From: Nymphaea colorata | Lineage: Eukaryota > Streptophyta > Magnoliopsida > Nymphaeales > Nymphaeaceae | Direction: 5' to 3' | DNA length: 60,000 nt | Assembly: GCF_008831285.2 (NCBI RefSeq) | Contig: NC_045139.1 | Span: 8,714,204 to 8,774,203, forward strand | Shown: piece after piece, positions 47,917 through 60,000 of the stretch | How the letters are laid out: every line of letters starts with the position of its first letter | Position numbering within the stretch: position 1 is the stretch's first letter | Position numbers and translations under genes: made by a program | Notes under the pieces: model-generated | Databases searched by the model: none | Told to the model about the DNA's origin: nothing | What the model saw: only the letters and a program-made list of their open reading frames with translations

Positions 47917-48538
47917 GAGTGAGCATGTGGGATCTACCTTCTAGGTAGAGAGATAAGTTTTCACCCAACCTCTTATTTCTATAGCTTTACGGTACGCAGC
48001 TGCTATCGGTGTCTCGAGAAGTCACCTGACGGCACTTCAATTTGTGAATCGGTAACCTTATTTTTTACCACACAAGAAATTGATGTCTGTGACACTCAAA
48101 CTAATTATAGCAAAAAATAGTTTTAAAAGAAAAAAAGAAACCAAAAGAGGCATTTAAAAGAAAATTCCAAACTAAGGACACATTATAATTAAAGCAATCT
48201 TGTATTGACCGTCGGACCAGGTAATCAAACGCCGGGTTCTCAACGAAGTTCAAATGTTTCATTCTCGGACCAACCATTCAACTCCCACAGGAATCCCCAC
48301 CTTGGGCATGTAAGGGCTTTTTTGTCTTTTTAATAGGTGGGTGCATTTAGACATCCTGCTGGGGTGAATTGTGAGTTTTTGTGATTGAAGGCATTGTTGT
48401 GAATTCATGAAGGCTGTTTGGTCATTAAGTTCAATAGCAAGGGCCCTCGTTAGCCACCAATGGGAACATGAGGGGCATTTTTGTCTTTATAAAAAAGTGA
48501 AGGCATTTTGTAACTTTCCTCTTTGGAATTTTGCCTTC
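47917..48538. other. Insertion in intron 7 of copy C
   Basis: About 620 bp absent from B (junction near 28707). It contains no recognised domain or clear terminal repeat. Its origin is unknown. Confidence 0.45.
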
Positions 48539-49904
48539 AAAAAATTTCATGTTGACAGAAATGATTTAATTTAAATAAGAAAAAAAAGTTTTTTTTTTAG
48601 AGGTAAAAGGAAAACTCAAAAAGGTGAAAAGACTAAAAAAGAACATATTTTTTCAATAATTTCAAAAAATACTCCCTTTTTTTAGCAGGCAACATTTTTT
48701 CTGCCATTTGTCGAATGGGAGGGTGAGTTGTATGGTCCTCCCCTATAAATATTCATTCAAGGAAAAAATATGATATTTTGGAGATTTTCTTTTAAATCTC
48801 TTTTTTAGTCTTTTAATCTTTCTTATCTTCCTTTATAAGTGCCTCCTTTATTTTAGAGACTAAAAGGTAGCCTGATCATTATGCACTCTAGTGCATAATT
48901 TTCTCTACATGAAGAGAAATATAGAGATACCGGCTTCGACCGCTCTCTCCTATATAACACAGCAGACCCCATGGAACTGCTTTTTGAACATGACCGCAAG
49001 CCAAGAGACCAGTTGTTGGAATGGCACTTATGATCATATGATTAATAGTAATTCAAACATTCTCTCCATGACGATTGACGATTACATGATAGGCAAGATT
49101 GTGCTTAACGATAATTAATCTCAATGAGTCACTACCCTTCAGAGTCATCTTTACCGTAAGATCAATTGCTTATTTATTTTCTGCTCTGTGGCCGGGAGTC
49201 GTGGCATTTAGGCGACGAAGAAGAGCTGCAATGGGCAATACTACCATCCGTCAGACGAGAACTGCATCAAAAATATTGACCTTATAGATGAGGTGAGACA
49301 ATTGTTCATCTTTAACAAAATATTTCTTAGTTTTGGATTAGTTTGTCCGATGATCAATGTGGGTGGCATTCGATCGTTTAATCTCCTTCCTTGCTGGTTG
49401 CAGCTGATTGCAGACATCAACCCCCCGCAAATACTGGAGGTCTACTGCGGTAGCATATGGTCGCCGAAGCAGAAACCAAGGCTCGCAACCAGACGTGCAT
49501 TCTATGAGTTTCAGCCAATCCACCGTTTCCCATCAAACGTTCCTCCCTTACTGCAGGGTATCTCTCTCTCTCTCTCTCTCCTGACGCTAACACATTCGCT
49601 AAAAATGTAACACATTCGCTAAAAATGTAGCAGAAGCCATTCTTTGTTTTTCCTTTGTCATTCAATATACAATCCTCTACTCTTTTTAGATTCTAAAGCT
49701 TTTCTTCAAGTAAAAGGGCAAGGCAAACAAGTACCTCCTCCATGAGTGTTCTTGCCTCCAAAGTAAGTCTGGCACCCGGCCAGGTACTGCCAACTTGAAT
49801 ATAAGATCTAATTTAAAGACAGTACTACTGCACTATTGCACTATCAACTTGATGTTACACTTCATATAGCCCAAAGTAATTGGAGCGGGCCAATGGAAAT
49901 CATT

Positions 49905-50200
49905 AAGCCTGGCCATCGGACCGGTCCAACACTCGAAACTTGAGCCTGAGTTTGGCCTGGGCTTGACCCGATTAAATTAAAAATGTTTAAACTAATATAT
50001 AAATATAATTAATTGTAATAAAATATTATAATTATATATATAAATCAATAAAATATGTATTCAAAAAGTTCTTATCGGGCCGAACTAGGTTTAGTCGGGC
50101 TCACTTGGGCCGGCCTGATAACTTGTCAGGTCGGACTGGTGCCTTCTTTTCAGGGTCGAGTCAGGCCGAGTACTTGACCTGATGTCCAACCTTAGAATGA
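49905..50200. mobile_element. MITE-like repeat with AT core in intron 9 of C
   Basis: Counterpart of 29995-30300, beginning TAAGCCTGGCCATCGG and ending near TCCAACCTTA. Confidence 0.6.
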
Positions 50201-52022
50201 TATGAGATTACCAAACATATATATACCAAAAAAGAAAATGGTGGGAGCAGGGTATTTTGCTGTTTATTGTTTCAAAAGAAATGTTATTTTTGGTCTTTTA
50301 ACTTTTTCAGTCCTTGTGAAAAGACTATTCTCCTTTTTATTGAATAGAGTTATTAAATCCTCTGGTGCACAAATTTTTCAAATTTTTCTGAAGATGCACA
50401 TAACCGGCTTCGGAATCATACTGACACCATGAGATCTTCAGGACCGCCCATCCAACCAGCTGCGATATGCTCAAATGAAAAATGAGTCACATGAACTGAA
50501 AATTATTGATTGCCAACATTAGAGCCAGGCTGCTAAAACTCAAAAGATCAAGTTGAAAATTGGTGATCGTTAACTCACATAAAATGCTAAGAACTTACGG
50601 GGAAATGTGCAACAAGAAACTAGCTAGATTGCCAACTAAGTAAACTACTAATCAATTGATCTAAATGCGTGCCTCTGATCATAATGTTAGTCATGGCCGG
50701 AATTTTGTTTTCATGGCAAACCATATACAATTATCTGTTGCATGAGTACTTATGGATAAACCTTTAATTGCAGGAGTATGGTTACTACCTTTGCTATATT
50801 TGGGCAAACAATGAGACTGTCAGAGAAGCACTTCATGTCCGAAAGGTACTATTCATTTTCTCTCCGTCTGTCTATTACTGACGCCATTTGCGCGTCGGGC
50901 AGACAGAAGAAAACGTCACTTCTGTGTGTGTTTTTCCTAGAACACGAAATCGATACAAGATTATGACACGGGAAAAAGACGCTTCTGTTTCAGTAACAAT
51001 AACCTTTCGTTCTTTGCGTTGGACAGACGGCTTACTCTTTTCAAAAGCAATAGTTTCAACTCACGATTCCCTGGGCCTTCTTGTTTTGATGCAGGGAACA
51101 GTGGGCGAGTGGCAAAGATGCAGCAAAAGGTTCGCCTATAACTACGAATTGTTCAGCGTGATAGAGTACCATCATTCCCTCCTTTCCAAAGGCTACCCGG
51201 CCCTTTTCTATAGGTTACCATCTTTCTTCCTCTCCTTCTGAGAAATTCTCCAAATCTCTCACAACACATAATGATCAAGTACTATTATTAGTCGAGATCC
51301 AAATGGCCTCTCCTCATATATATATATATATATATATATAGTTTATAGTTTATAGTTTATATGTCAGACCACTTATATGAGGAACAAAAACCAAACCTCT
51401 TACATTTTGGTAAAAAATTATTTTGAACAAAATATGATCATTTTATTGTGTTTGCAAATACGAATTCAACACAAAACATATATTAGTTCAAGTTGTTTTA
51501 ACTATAAAATCATGTTAAACTTTAAAATAACTTAGTTTAGTGTGTGTTTTTCTCCAAAACATTCTTAATATCTTCTCTATTTGATTTGATTATGCAAAAA
51601 GTTATCTTAACTAACATTTTTGGGTGGTCTTGTTTTTGTCCCTGACTTAGTACGTGTGCGACTAAAATCTGGTAAGTATTCCCAGATTTAGGTGATTAAC
51701 ATAACTTGGAATATTTCATCATATGCTATATAGTTTTTGGATTTGGTCTTTATGTGGATTAACTTTGGAATTTGAATCAGGTTTAGAATTGGTCAACTTT
51801 CAACCTAATAAAAAGTTGAAGTGAATGTGATTTCACATCTAAAATGCATTTTGCTCAAACTTTTATAGAACCGACTAATATCTCAGCTGTTATTGGATTT
51901 TGATTCAACCATGAAATTAGCCTAAGGTATATTTCCGAGTGTTATTTAAAAAATAACCATTTTGGATTGGATTCGGATTCACCCATATGCAACCTGATTC
52001 TAATATGCTGATCATCTTTTTA

Positions 52023-52024
<2 letters not shown>

Positions 52025-52061
<37 letters not shown>
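52025..52061. repeat. (CT)n tract before exon 12 acceptor of C
   Basis: A CT run ending about 20 bp before the acceptor at 52082. Confidence 0.9.
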
Positions 52062-52064
<3 letters not shown>

Positions 52065-52196
52065 CTATGATGAGCTCTCCAGTGGTGACCATGATTCAGT
52101 CGTACCCTTCATTGGCACTGAGAGATGGATCAGCTCCCTCAACTTCACGGTGCTAGAGAAATTTCATCCTTGGTTTGTTGAAAACCAAGTTGGAGG

Positions 52197-55100
52197 GTAA
52201 GTCTACTGCTTCTTATTTCTTTGTTATGAACTCACCATTTGATCAAGTTGATTGAATGATTCAATATAGCTTTTGCTCTCCTTTGGGTGGTAGGATGAAA
52301 TATTCTTATGTCTTTGAGAGGGTTGGCACATTAGACGGAGTGAAAGCTGGTAGGCAGTGAATCTCCGTTTCAATTCTTCAATGTATTAACTCTCTGAGTT
52401 GCAAATGGGGAGTCACTCACACACAAATTGAAGCACAATATGCAGCACTCCGAGGCTGAAAACTGACCATGTACCATAGGAGGATGAAGGATTGGGTAGG
52501 AGCTTTAGCTTTCCTCTAAGTGGTACAATGAAATACTCCTCGTGCTCACTTATAATGACTCAATACACTATGCATATGAGTCATTGTCCATATGCTTGGC
52601 TAGTTGTGACCTCAGGAGGATGTCAAAATCTATATATATGAAGAAATATATACATTATATCAATGAAAAACATGGTCTAATGATTTTATAAACCCACTTT
52701 TTTTAATAATATGGCATGTTAATTTTGATCCTTTACAAAATTTGATATATATATTTGTTTCATCAATTGTTCATATTGATTTGGTAATTTTTTATGCATT
52801 TACATGGTAGATTAAACTGGCTGAAAATGGCGATCAAATACAGCCAGTGGCCAGCTTCAAAGTTGGATGATGAAATCCACCCTTCATAATTTGATCTTTC
52901 TCCTCGAGATCAAAATGCGCGGACAGATTCCTCCTTGTTTAATTGCACAAAATCAGCAAAAAATAATTATAGAAGGTAAGAGGGAAAAATCCAAGAAAGA
53001 AACAACATTAAGGCATTAGTGTAGAGGCCTGTCTTTGCAGCATGGGTCCCTATTGGGGCTATCCAACCATAGTATTTTGGTTGTAACACCATGACTTTAT
53101 TTCTGAAAGATCACCAAGACTTCATTAAACTTTAATTGTTTGCTGCTTTGCCTAGAGCTGAGGATTCCATCTTGTGCAATTGCTCCATATAAAGCTTATG
53201 GGAAGGGTTCATGCTCCTCAAATGAGACCAGATATATAACTCCTCTAATCAAATGCATAATATTTTGAATGTCATCTTTTAGGGCTAATTGTTTTATGAA
53301 TTTACCTCAAAATTTGAGGGAGATAACACTTTTGAAAGTGGTTCATGAATCTACTTCATGTTTTGTGTCATATTTATAAAACAGTAACATATTATTTTAT
53401 TTGCCAAATGAGGCCTTAGTGGTTACTGGCAGATCTATCCACATAATTGGGCAGATTCATATAACACTAGTTCTATTATTTCATGAATCTACTCAAATTT
53501 TGGGACAGACTCATAGGACAATCAATGCCAAACAACCCATTGATACTTTCACTGCTTTCAACAGAACCACCAATGCTTGAATTAGACTTTTTCACAACCA
53601 TATTTAGAACCTTCTTTTTGCAAAACAAGCTCCAAAATTTTTCACCTTATTGAGCAGGATATGAGTAGGTGATGGGATGTCTTTTGGTTGCTACTGCAGA
53701 GTGAACACATGCTAGCTAGACTACTATTCTTCAAGGGTTGTCATGAATTTTTAACTTGTTTTTCAATGTTGGGACCAGGATCAGTGCCCCACTCCTTGAC
53801 TATGAAGAGTTCCTCATATGTGCTTAAAATATAGCTTCTCTGTTTTTGGTTTTAAATACCTCACAAGATGTTTTTACTAAAAATCTTACGGTCTTCCTTA
53901 ACAAGCAATCATTCTTCTAAGGATGTTTGTTTCTTAAGAAAGGTAGAGTTTATCTTTAAGGATGTCATCTTTTGTTTCTTAAGAAAGGTACAGTTTATCT
54001 TTAAGATGGCACATAGGACTGAAGTTACTTGACATTCAATTGAAGGAGACCTAAGTTATAGATTTTTTCATGCATGATATATTTGTTTTGGCTATTTGTG
54101 TCAGAAATTTTTTTATGGTCTACTTTGCACAACTGACGACTTCTTTATTTATTCCGGCATGCATAGGTTGTCATGACATTGTGTTGAACAGAGTTGCCCC
54201 CAAGAAGAGCATTTTCGTCGCTTGAGATGATAGCATGGGGCTTTGGCTTTTTTCTTCCACTAAGATTGATTATCATATCTTGCAAATAACATTGCACAAA
54301 CCAATAGTTTTGAATTGATACAAATTTTTTGCATCACTTGGATTGGGGATCAAATCCATGTAGGTGATATTGATCCTTCCAAGTATATGATTTGATTTAA
54401 GGAATGATTTGACCACCTTGCAAACATCTTTTCCTTAATTCCTCACCATTAGTGCAAAAGGTCCCAGAGAACCTATATCTTGAAAGCTTTATAGAATTTT
54501 TGTGGCAACCTCCATAATAAATTGGTTCAAACTTCTAAGCGGGAGTCGGCTCTTTGAATGCCACGGTTGGAAGTAATAACAATTTCATTTGTATAAGTTG
54601 ATCAACATATTTTCGTGGGACATTCATATCGAAAAATGCATGCAAGAACCTTGAACTTTTGTCATGAATCCTTTGAACCAGATAGCTATGCCTTCTTTCT
54701 TACACTGCACATTCCTATAAATCTAGAGTTAGATTTGAAACATATATCTTAATGAAAACTGTGAGCTCCTTCTTCAATCTTAGTTCATAGCTCCACAACT
54801 CGATGTTATCAAGGTTTGTCTTCGCCAAATCCCTGATGCATGTTTCCTCATAATTATCATCAAGTCTTTTTTGTACATCGAGCGTGTATTAGGATGAAAC
54901 GTCTCCTTAAGACTGAGAATTTGATTGGTATTTTTAAAGTACTCCATATTAACTGTAGATGGATGAAGGTAAATGGGCATCAAGTTATATATATGTTGTA
55001 TATCCTCTTAAGGTTTGGCAAATAAATAGTTTGTAACTGTTTCATAAATCTGTCACAAAAGTTGGACATATTCAAGTAATACTTTTTAAGGTGTTTCATA

Positions 55101-56583
55101 AATATGGCTCAATATTTGAGTCATATTTATGGAATAATTTGTACTTTTTTTGTTGTCGAATGGACCCTGAGAGTCTCCCTGCCAATGTCCATCTTTTCAG
55201 GCTATTAGAGCCCAATTTGATTTGTTGGAGTTGAAGATAAATCTCTCTTGGTTCAGATTTTAGATGTCCACAGATACACTAGATTTATGCAAGAGTCTAT
55301 AGCATTTCTTGGTAAGCTGCCTCTCCTCAATCCTAAAATTATTAGAAGACCATCCAAATAATTAGTACAAGTGTTTTTATGAGACATGGGAAGAGATTTG
55401 TCCTTATCTTTTGTAAGATGAAGGAATCTTGTGATCTGCCATTTAAATAAGCGAATGTTGCAGTCATTATCAGCTGGATTCCTAATAAAAGTAAGATTGG
55501 AGGAAATGTGCGGTTGAAGAGAAAGTGGCGGGAGCACATAGTAAATGAAGTGATGAAAATGGGGATGTTAACATGGAGGTAAACAGGTAAGTTGGAAAAG
55601 CCAAGGAATTTGGCACTACAAGTGAAGCGTGGGTGGAAAAAGAGCTAGCAAGAGGTCGATCTACCATCATCACCTCCATTACTGTATCACCAAGGTTGGG
55701 TTTGCCCTGCCAAGGAAAGTTACATGAGACATGCAACACCTTACTCCAAATGACCTTAGATTATGACAACAATTAGCCAACTGAGAATTGTTAATTCTTA
55801 GGTGCTATTTGGAAACAGTAATACATTGTTATTGTCCAATGAATCTACCCCAAAAAATGAGACAGATTCATAAAACAATGTAATAAGCGCTATCATGAAT
55901 CTGCCATATTTTGTGGGACAAATTTATGAGACAATGACAATGATTTTTGTCAAACAGCCCCTTACTCATTGGGTATTCAATAATAGGCATTGTTTTTGGA
56001 TGGGAAGATACTTAGCTGCAACTAGCTAAACAGGTCAGTGGAGCCATCATCAGTATCTGACCTCAAGCATAATTGGAAAAGCATAATATATTGTGTGCGC
56101 AAGTTGCCTAATTGGAAAAACATCAAAGATGTGTTTGGATGATACCTTCAAAAACTCAATTTTGCATACAACTGGTTTCGCAGAAGCAATTGTTTGTGAG
56201 ATGAGGTTTGGATGACATAATGAAAACTTGGTTTTGTGGAAAATGGGTTTTGGCGAATTCAATTTTCACATCATCCAAACACATGCTGAACCTGGTTTTA
56301 AAGGCATGGCTGGCGAAATTCCCATGTGTTGTAGATGGCTGAGTTAAATGTTTTTGTAAGACATTCCTTACCATGGGCATACAACAGCGACACTAGGTTT
56401 GTTTCATATGAGCACATTTGATATGCTAAGGACGTTTTTCCATCAACCCATCGGTGCCCCATATACTTAGTTTGACACCATATGAAAAACTTTCTTTGCT
56501 GTTCGACTTGTTATATTTTGCATGTTAACTCAAAATAGACATTTTGCCTGACAGCATACTAATGAAAAATTTTGGATTTACAG
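52197..56583 (+). other. Intron 12 of copy C, 4.4 kb
   Basis: No gene was recognised. It aligns with intron 12 of B with many substitutions and indels, then from 55732 onward looks identical to B. It carries the same Tourist-like MITEs, some with ends missing. Confidence 0.7.
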
Positions 56584-57315
56584 ATACACAATGAAGTATG
56601 CACCAAACGTCACATATGCCACAGTCAAGGTATGGCTTTCCTCTCGACTTTCTCACAATGTAGTGAAAATAACAGACAATGCCCACAGCAACTAGGTGGG
56701 ATTAATACTGGGTCTTGAGTCTCTATTCTTTCCTTAATACCAAAGCAGGGGAAAAACTCTCTCTATGTGTGTGCGTGTGTGTCCAGTTGGGTGGTTTTCA
56801 TGCATGCTGCATGAAAGTAGACAAAATCATCAATAGAATTTTACCACATTTTTCTCATCTTCCAAGACAGAATCTCACCATAACTTTTGTGAATCATTTG
56901 CTCCCTAAATCAAGCGTGGATAAGTTTTTCTGGAATGTGTGAGCGGTTGAAACCCAGTTAGACTTGATCAAAAATGAACCACTCTGCAAGTTTGGCTCAC
57001 CCTTTTAATTGCCACATCCAGTGGCTGACTCAAGTCATTAGTTCAAGTACATCCAAAAAAGGAAAGGGAAATCTAAATTGGGCTTGGTCTGGCTTAAGAG
57101 GGTCAAGCCACTCTTCCAGACAAGTCAAGCTTTGGACTGAAAGAGTTTGGACTTAATCCATGTTGGAAAATTATTAATTTGTCATTGATTGCGTTATTTA
57201 TGTGAGTGAATTGATTATGCAATTTTTGTAGGGAGGAGGCCACACTGCCCCAGAGTACCGTCCCAAGGAGTGCTACCACATGTATGAGAGGTGGCTTACA
57301 GGAAAATCGTTATAG

Positions 57316-57442
57316 CATCTCTTTCAAGAAATATTACTACTTTTATTTGAATCTTCAACTTTCTTTTGAATAATTTAAATATGCATGTCTTTAAATGTCT
57401 ATTATGTTCTAAGCGTCCATGTGTTGGTGCTTTATAATGTTG

Positions 57443-57484
<42 letters not shown>

Positions 57485-58309
57485 AATATCATAAAAAACC
57501 AGCTTAAAAGAAAAAAACTTGTTTAGCTCAGATGAAAAAACCGATTTTTTGAAATAGATGCCAAACTGAAAAAAAAAACATGCCAAAAAAATAAACAAAA
57601 TCAATTTTTCATGTTTTCTGAGCATTTTTTATTACTGCAATTTATTTTCACATGTTATATTTTATTTTTAGGTTTACTTTTTGTTAAATTTTTCAAAAAC
57701 TTGTCGAGATTTTTCTGAAATTTTCAATTTTGTCATATTAGACTTTTCCATATTATATTGGAGACATGCATCACTGTTTGAAACCTGTAAACGAAATTTA
57801 TGACAAAGCTACAAACTAAGAGCTTGAAGCTAAGTCCGCATAAAAGGAATTCATGAATTTGGTCAAACACGTTGGGGACCAGCTGTGAAAGGGTTCAGTG
57901 AATGGAACAAATTGGGAGAGAACTTAACTGGGGATATATTGCATCAAAATTTAGATTTATTATCTGATGGGATGCACCTTCAGCCAAAGCATATAGTTTG
58001 CTTGAAGATCTTTAGTTACATAAATGTTTCTATAAATTTTAATTAGATGTTACAAATAGACTCTTGAAGACCTTCTTTTGTAGTTCATAGGTCTTCCACC
58101 ACCAGGATGAGTTCTTGATTGGCAATGCTTCTGTTCGATGAGAATATACATTTTAATTAAGTTCCCTCTGTTATTGGTTAACCAATTTCTCATGACCACT
58201 ATGTGTAGTATGAATTCCATTTCAGTGGTAGCGCTCTCCTCCCCTTGGGCTCAATCTCCCCATGATTTTCATTTTCCGATCAATGCTACCCGTGACACAG
58301 TTTGGTGAT
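57316..58309. other. 3' flank of copy C
   Basis: AT-rich DNA with a CT run (57445-57482). It aligns with 5269-6190 downstream of A. No gene is seen. Confidence 0.55.
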
Positions 58310-58860
58310 CATAGCCATGGAGGCACGTGAGAGTGCTATATTTAGATCTCAGATTCTTTCAAGGCGATAGATTGTGGAGAAGACGCCATGCAATTTCCTG
58401 CTGAAGAAAGGAGAGTTTATCTTCTTTTCTGGGCTACGATTACTGTAAATCTCCGTTGTCTTTGAGATTTTCCAGTTACCAACATCCGAAATATTGTTTT
58501 CTGCTGGCCTTCTCCAAGGCTTCAAAATCCCATTCTTGAACTCAACCGCAATGAGCTAAGAACAAGTTCATGCCCTCTTTGTCAGCAAGTTGTCTAAGCA
58601 GTTTAAAACCTACGTTTTGATAGAGACCGAATTCCTAGATTCCGTTTTCCAGTTTTTGCAACAGTGGAGTTTTAATTTTTGGCATTCATAATCTGCGTCA
58701 AGCAATTGCAACAAAGAGACTTTCAGCCACCAGTTTCCAGTCGAGAGAGATGGTGTCCTCAGACCTATTCTCACGGTTTTCACTGTAGCTTCCTCTACTG
58801 TTGAAGCTACTTTCTCTGAATGAAACTGGACGCCAGTAGATATCTAATGGTTTGTAACTT
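58310..58860. other. Unidentified insertion downstream of C
   Basis: About 550 bp interrupts DNA that is continuous downstream of A (around 6200-6240). The minus strand has an open frame at 58698-58892 with no family I recognise. Termini and target duplication are unclear. Confidence 0.4.
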
Positions 58861-59019
58861 CCAGTTTTCCAAGAAGTAGTTTGGCCTAACAAGCACCTTA
58901 TTCATAGTCTGGATTCCAACCCAGAAAATTACAACTGTCAAAACCCATTTTCATTGTTTTAAAGATACTGGCACCTTTTCTGCCAATGGATTTTGTAATT
59001 AATTCTAACTTTAACAATC

Positions 59020-60000
59020 TGAGTTCCCTTGGCCCAGCTTCCATTTTACTAGATGTCCAATATCTTCCTAACCCCAGCAAAGACCCGCCAGCCCCACGAT
59101 TTAGTTGTATTGGATTCAAAACTTGTGGCATTTCATATATTTACTGCTGAAAGTGTTACCACCAAGGCGGGCATTAAAAGCAAAGCATATCATTTGGGCC
59201 CCGCTAAAAGTATTCTGATCTACAAGTCTGACCCCACCTTCATCAATTGGACTAGTTAATGTAAGCCAGCTTAACAAGTGGAACACCTTCTCCCCAAATA
59301 AAATTGCACGAGGAAATGGGGAGTCTTGGCTCCTTGGTTTTGGCAAAGGGGTCGATGTCCAGGAGCGTTCCGCTGAGCCCATGAGCAATAGCTCGAAACA
59401 CTCTGGCATTCCACAAGATCGTGGCTAGGCCAGAAAGATGAAGCCAAATGGGTAACTTCAGATAGTCTTCAATGACAAGCTTCATACCTGGTTGCCAACC
59501 GCTGGCCACAGCAAGCGCCCATCAATCTTCCATGATCCAATGCGTAAAATAATGGCCAGGTCTTGCTGACAGCTCACCCTAACCAAGAAGGCATTACGAT
59601 TGAGGAAGGAAAACTGCGAGTTCTTGATCTTCTGCCAAAGCTTTTTTAGGCCATTCATGATGAAGGGATACTCCATTCCCCGCCTGGGTTCTCCACCTAC
59701 TAGGCAGCACACCACCGACCACTGGAACAGTCGTTTCATCAGCCCCAAGTCTTCTCCGGGAATGAAGATGCGAGGCAGGTCAGCACGGCAATCAACCTCT
59801 AACGGCTCCCTGTAATCCTCCTCTTCCATCTCTTCTTCAACAAGTTTTTCCACCCAAGCTTTTAGTAAGGGCATCTGGCGAGACGAGGGCGGAACCTACC
59901 CCTCAACCGCTGGGTACTCCACCAGACTTTCCAGCCACTTTCAAACCCCAGTTGGGTCAACTGGCTGCTCCAATCTCACAGCCACCTCCTCCCCATCCAT
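59020..60000 (-). mobile_element. LINE ORF1 fragment (DUF4283-like), runs off right edge
   Basis: Minus-strand frames at 59482-59874 and 59252-59509 join, through a frameshift near 59500, into a DUF4283-type sequence. The features are NGLKKLWQKIKNSQFSFLNR, FLVRVSCQQDLAIILRIGSW and WKIDGRLLW, then LKLPIWLHLSGLATILWNAR and HGLSGTLLDIDPFAK. This domain is the nucleic-acid-binding part of plant L1-type ORF1 proteins. The homology with the 3' flank of A stops near 59010, where the insertion seems to begin. The 5' end lies beyond the window. The frameshift indicates a dead copy. Confidence 0.75.

Larger units (their letters stand above)
44932..57315 (+). pseudogene. Serine carboxypeptidase-like gene, copy C, frameshifted at end of exon 9
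   Basis: Fourteen exons lie at 44932-45071, 45435-45580, 46159-46235, 46344-46466, 47339-47441, 47538-47575, 47674-47772, 49212-49292, 49404-49557, 50774-50845, 51095-51213, 52083-52196, 56584-56629 and 57232-57315. The start MAQPCFLLVLGFLSLFLIGC is a signal peptide. Exon 2 is intact ([18 protein letters not shown]), exon 5 has GDSYSG, exon 12 SGDHDSVVPF and exon 14 GGGHTAPEYRP. By family it is an acyltransferase-like SCPL protein of the secretory pathway. Exon 9 is 154 bp against 156 bp in B: AA is missing near 49550, so the frame shifts and reaches TGA in exon 10. A donor-like GT at 49539 (exon end 49538) would keep the frame but drops about seven residues, including the Cys of the NCR end. 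I lean to a pseudogene, but a variant transcript or a base error is possible. Confidence 0.82.

Overview
This window is nuclear DNA of a flowering plant. The genes have many exons with GT-AG introns, the intergenic DNA is AT-rich, and it carries Ty1/copia, L1-type LINE, hAT and Tourist (PIF/Harbinger) elements together with many (CT)n and (AT)n microsatellites. I cannot name the species. No RNA gene, CRISPR array or bacterial-type feature is visible.

The only clear host genes are a plus-strand tandem array of serine carboxypeptidase-like (SCPL) genes. Copy A is cut by the left edge and keeps its last four exons (83-5268). Copy B spans 23781-37759 and copy C spans 44932-57315. Copies B and C share the same 14-exon structure; in frame, the 14 exons would encode about 465 residues. 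The features are a signal peptide, the oxyanion motif LTGGPGCS, the nucleophile motif GDSYSG, the Asp motif SGDHDS and the His motif GGGHTAPEYRP. GDSYSG and LTGGPGCS point to the SCPL clade that contains glucose-ester-dependent acyltransferases, rather than to true carboxypeptidases. Both complete copies are broken, at different places: B lacks 5 bp in exon 2 and C lacks 2 bp at the end of exon 9. A tract of about 1.6 kb covering the last two exons looks identical in B and C although the flanking introns have diverged, which suggests recent gene conversion. Two relict exon-10 fragments (15454-15498 and 39631-39702) show that the array once held another SCPL gene.

Layout: 1-5268 copy A; 5269-8312 downstream DNA with a 1.2 kb hAT foldback element; 8318-13799 a degenerate copia retrotransposon on the minus strand with LTRs, primer-binding site and target duplication; 13805-17700 minisatellite DNA, a relict exon and an hAT element with another nested inside it; 17714-19850 an inverted duplication next to a LINE remnant; 20110-23780 the 5' flank of B; then B; 37760-44931 the B-C intergenic region; then C; 57316-60000 its 3' flank, interrupted by an unidentified insertion and by a minus-strand LINE ORF1 that runs off the right edge.

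Because A, B and C are paralogous blocks, several insertions can be dated relative to the duplication from empty sites in the sister blocks. Examples are the hAT element in intron 11 of A, the hAT element at 15680 and the Tourist element in intron 1 of B. All alignments were made by eye, so identity statements are approximate.
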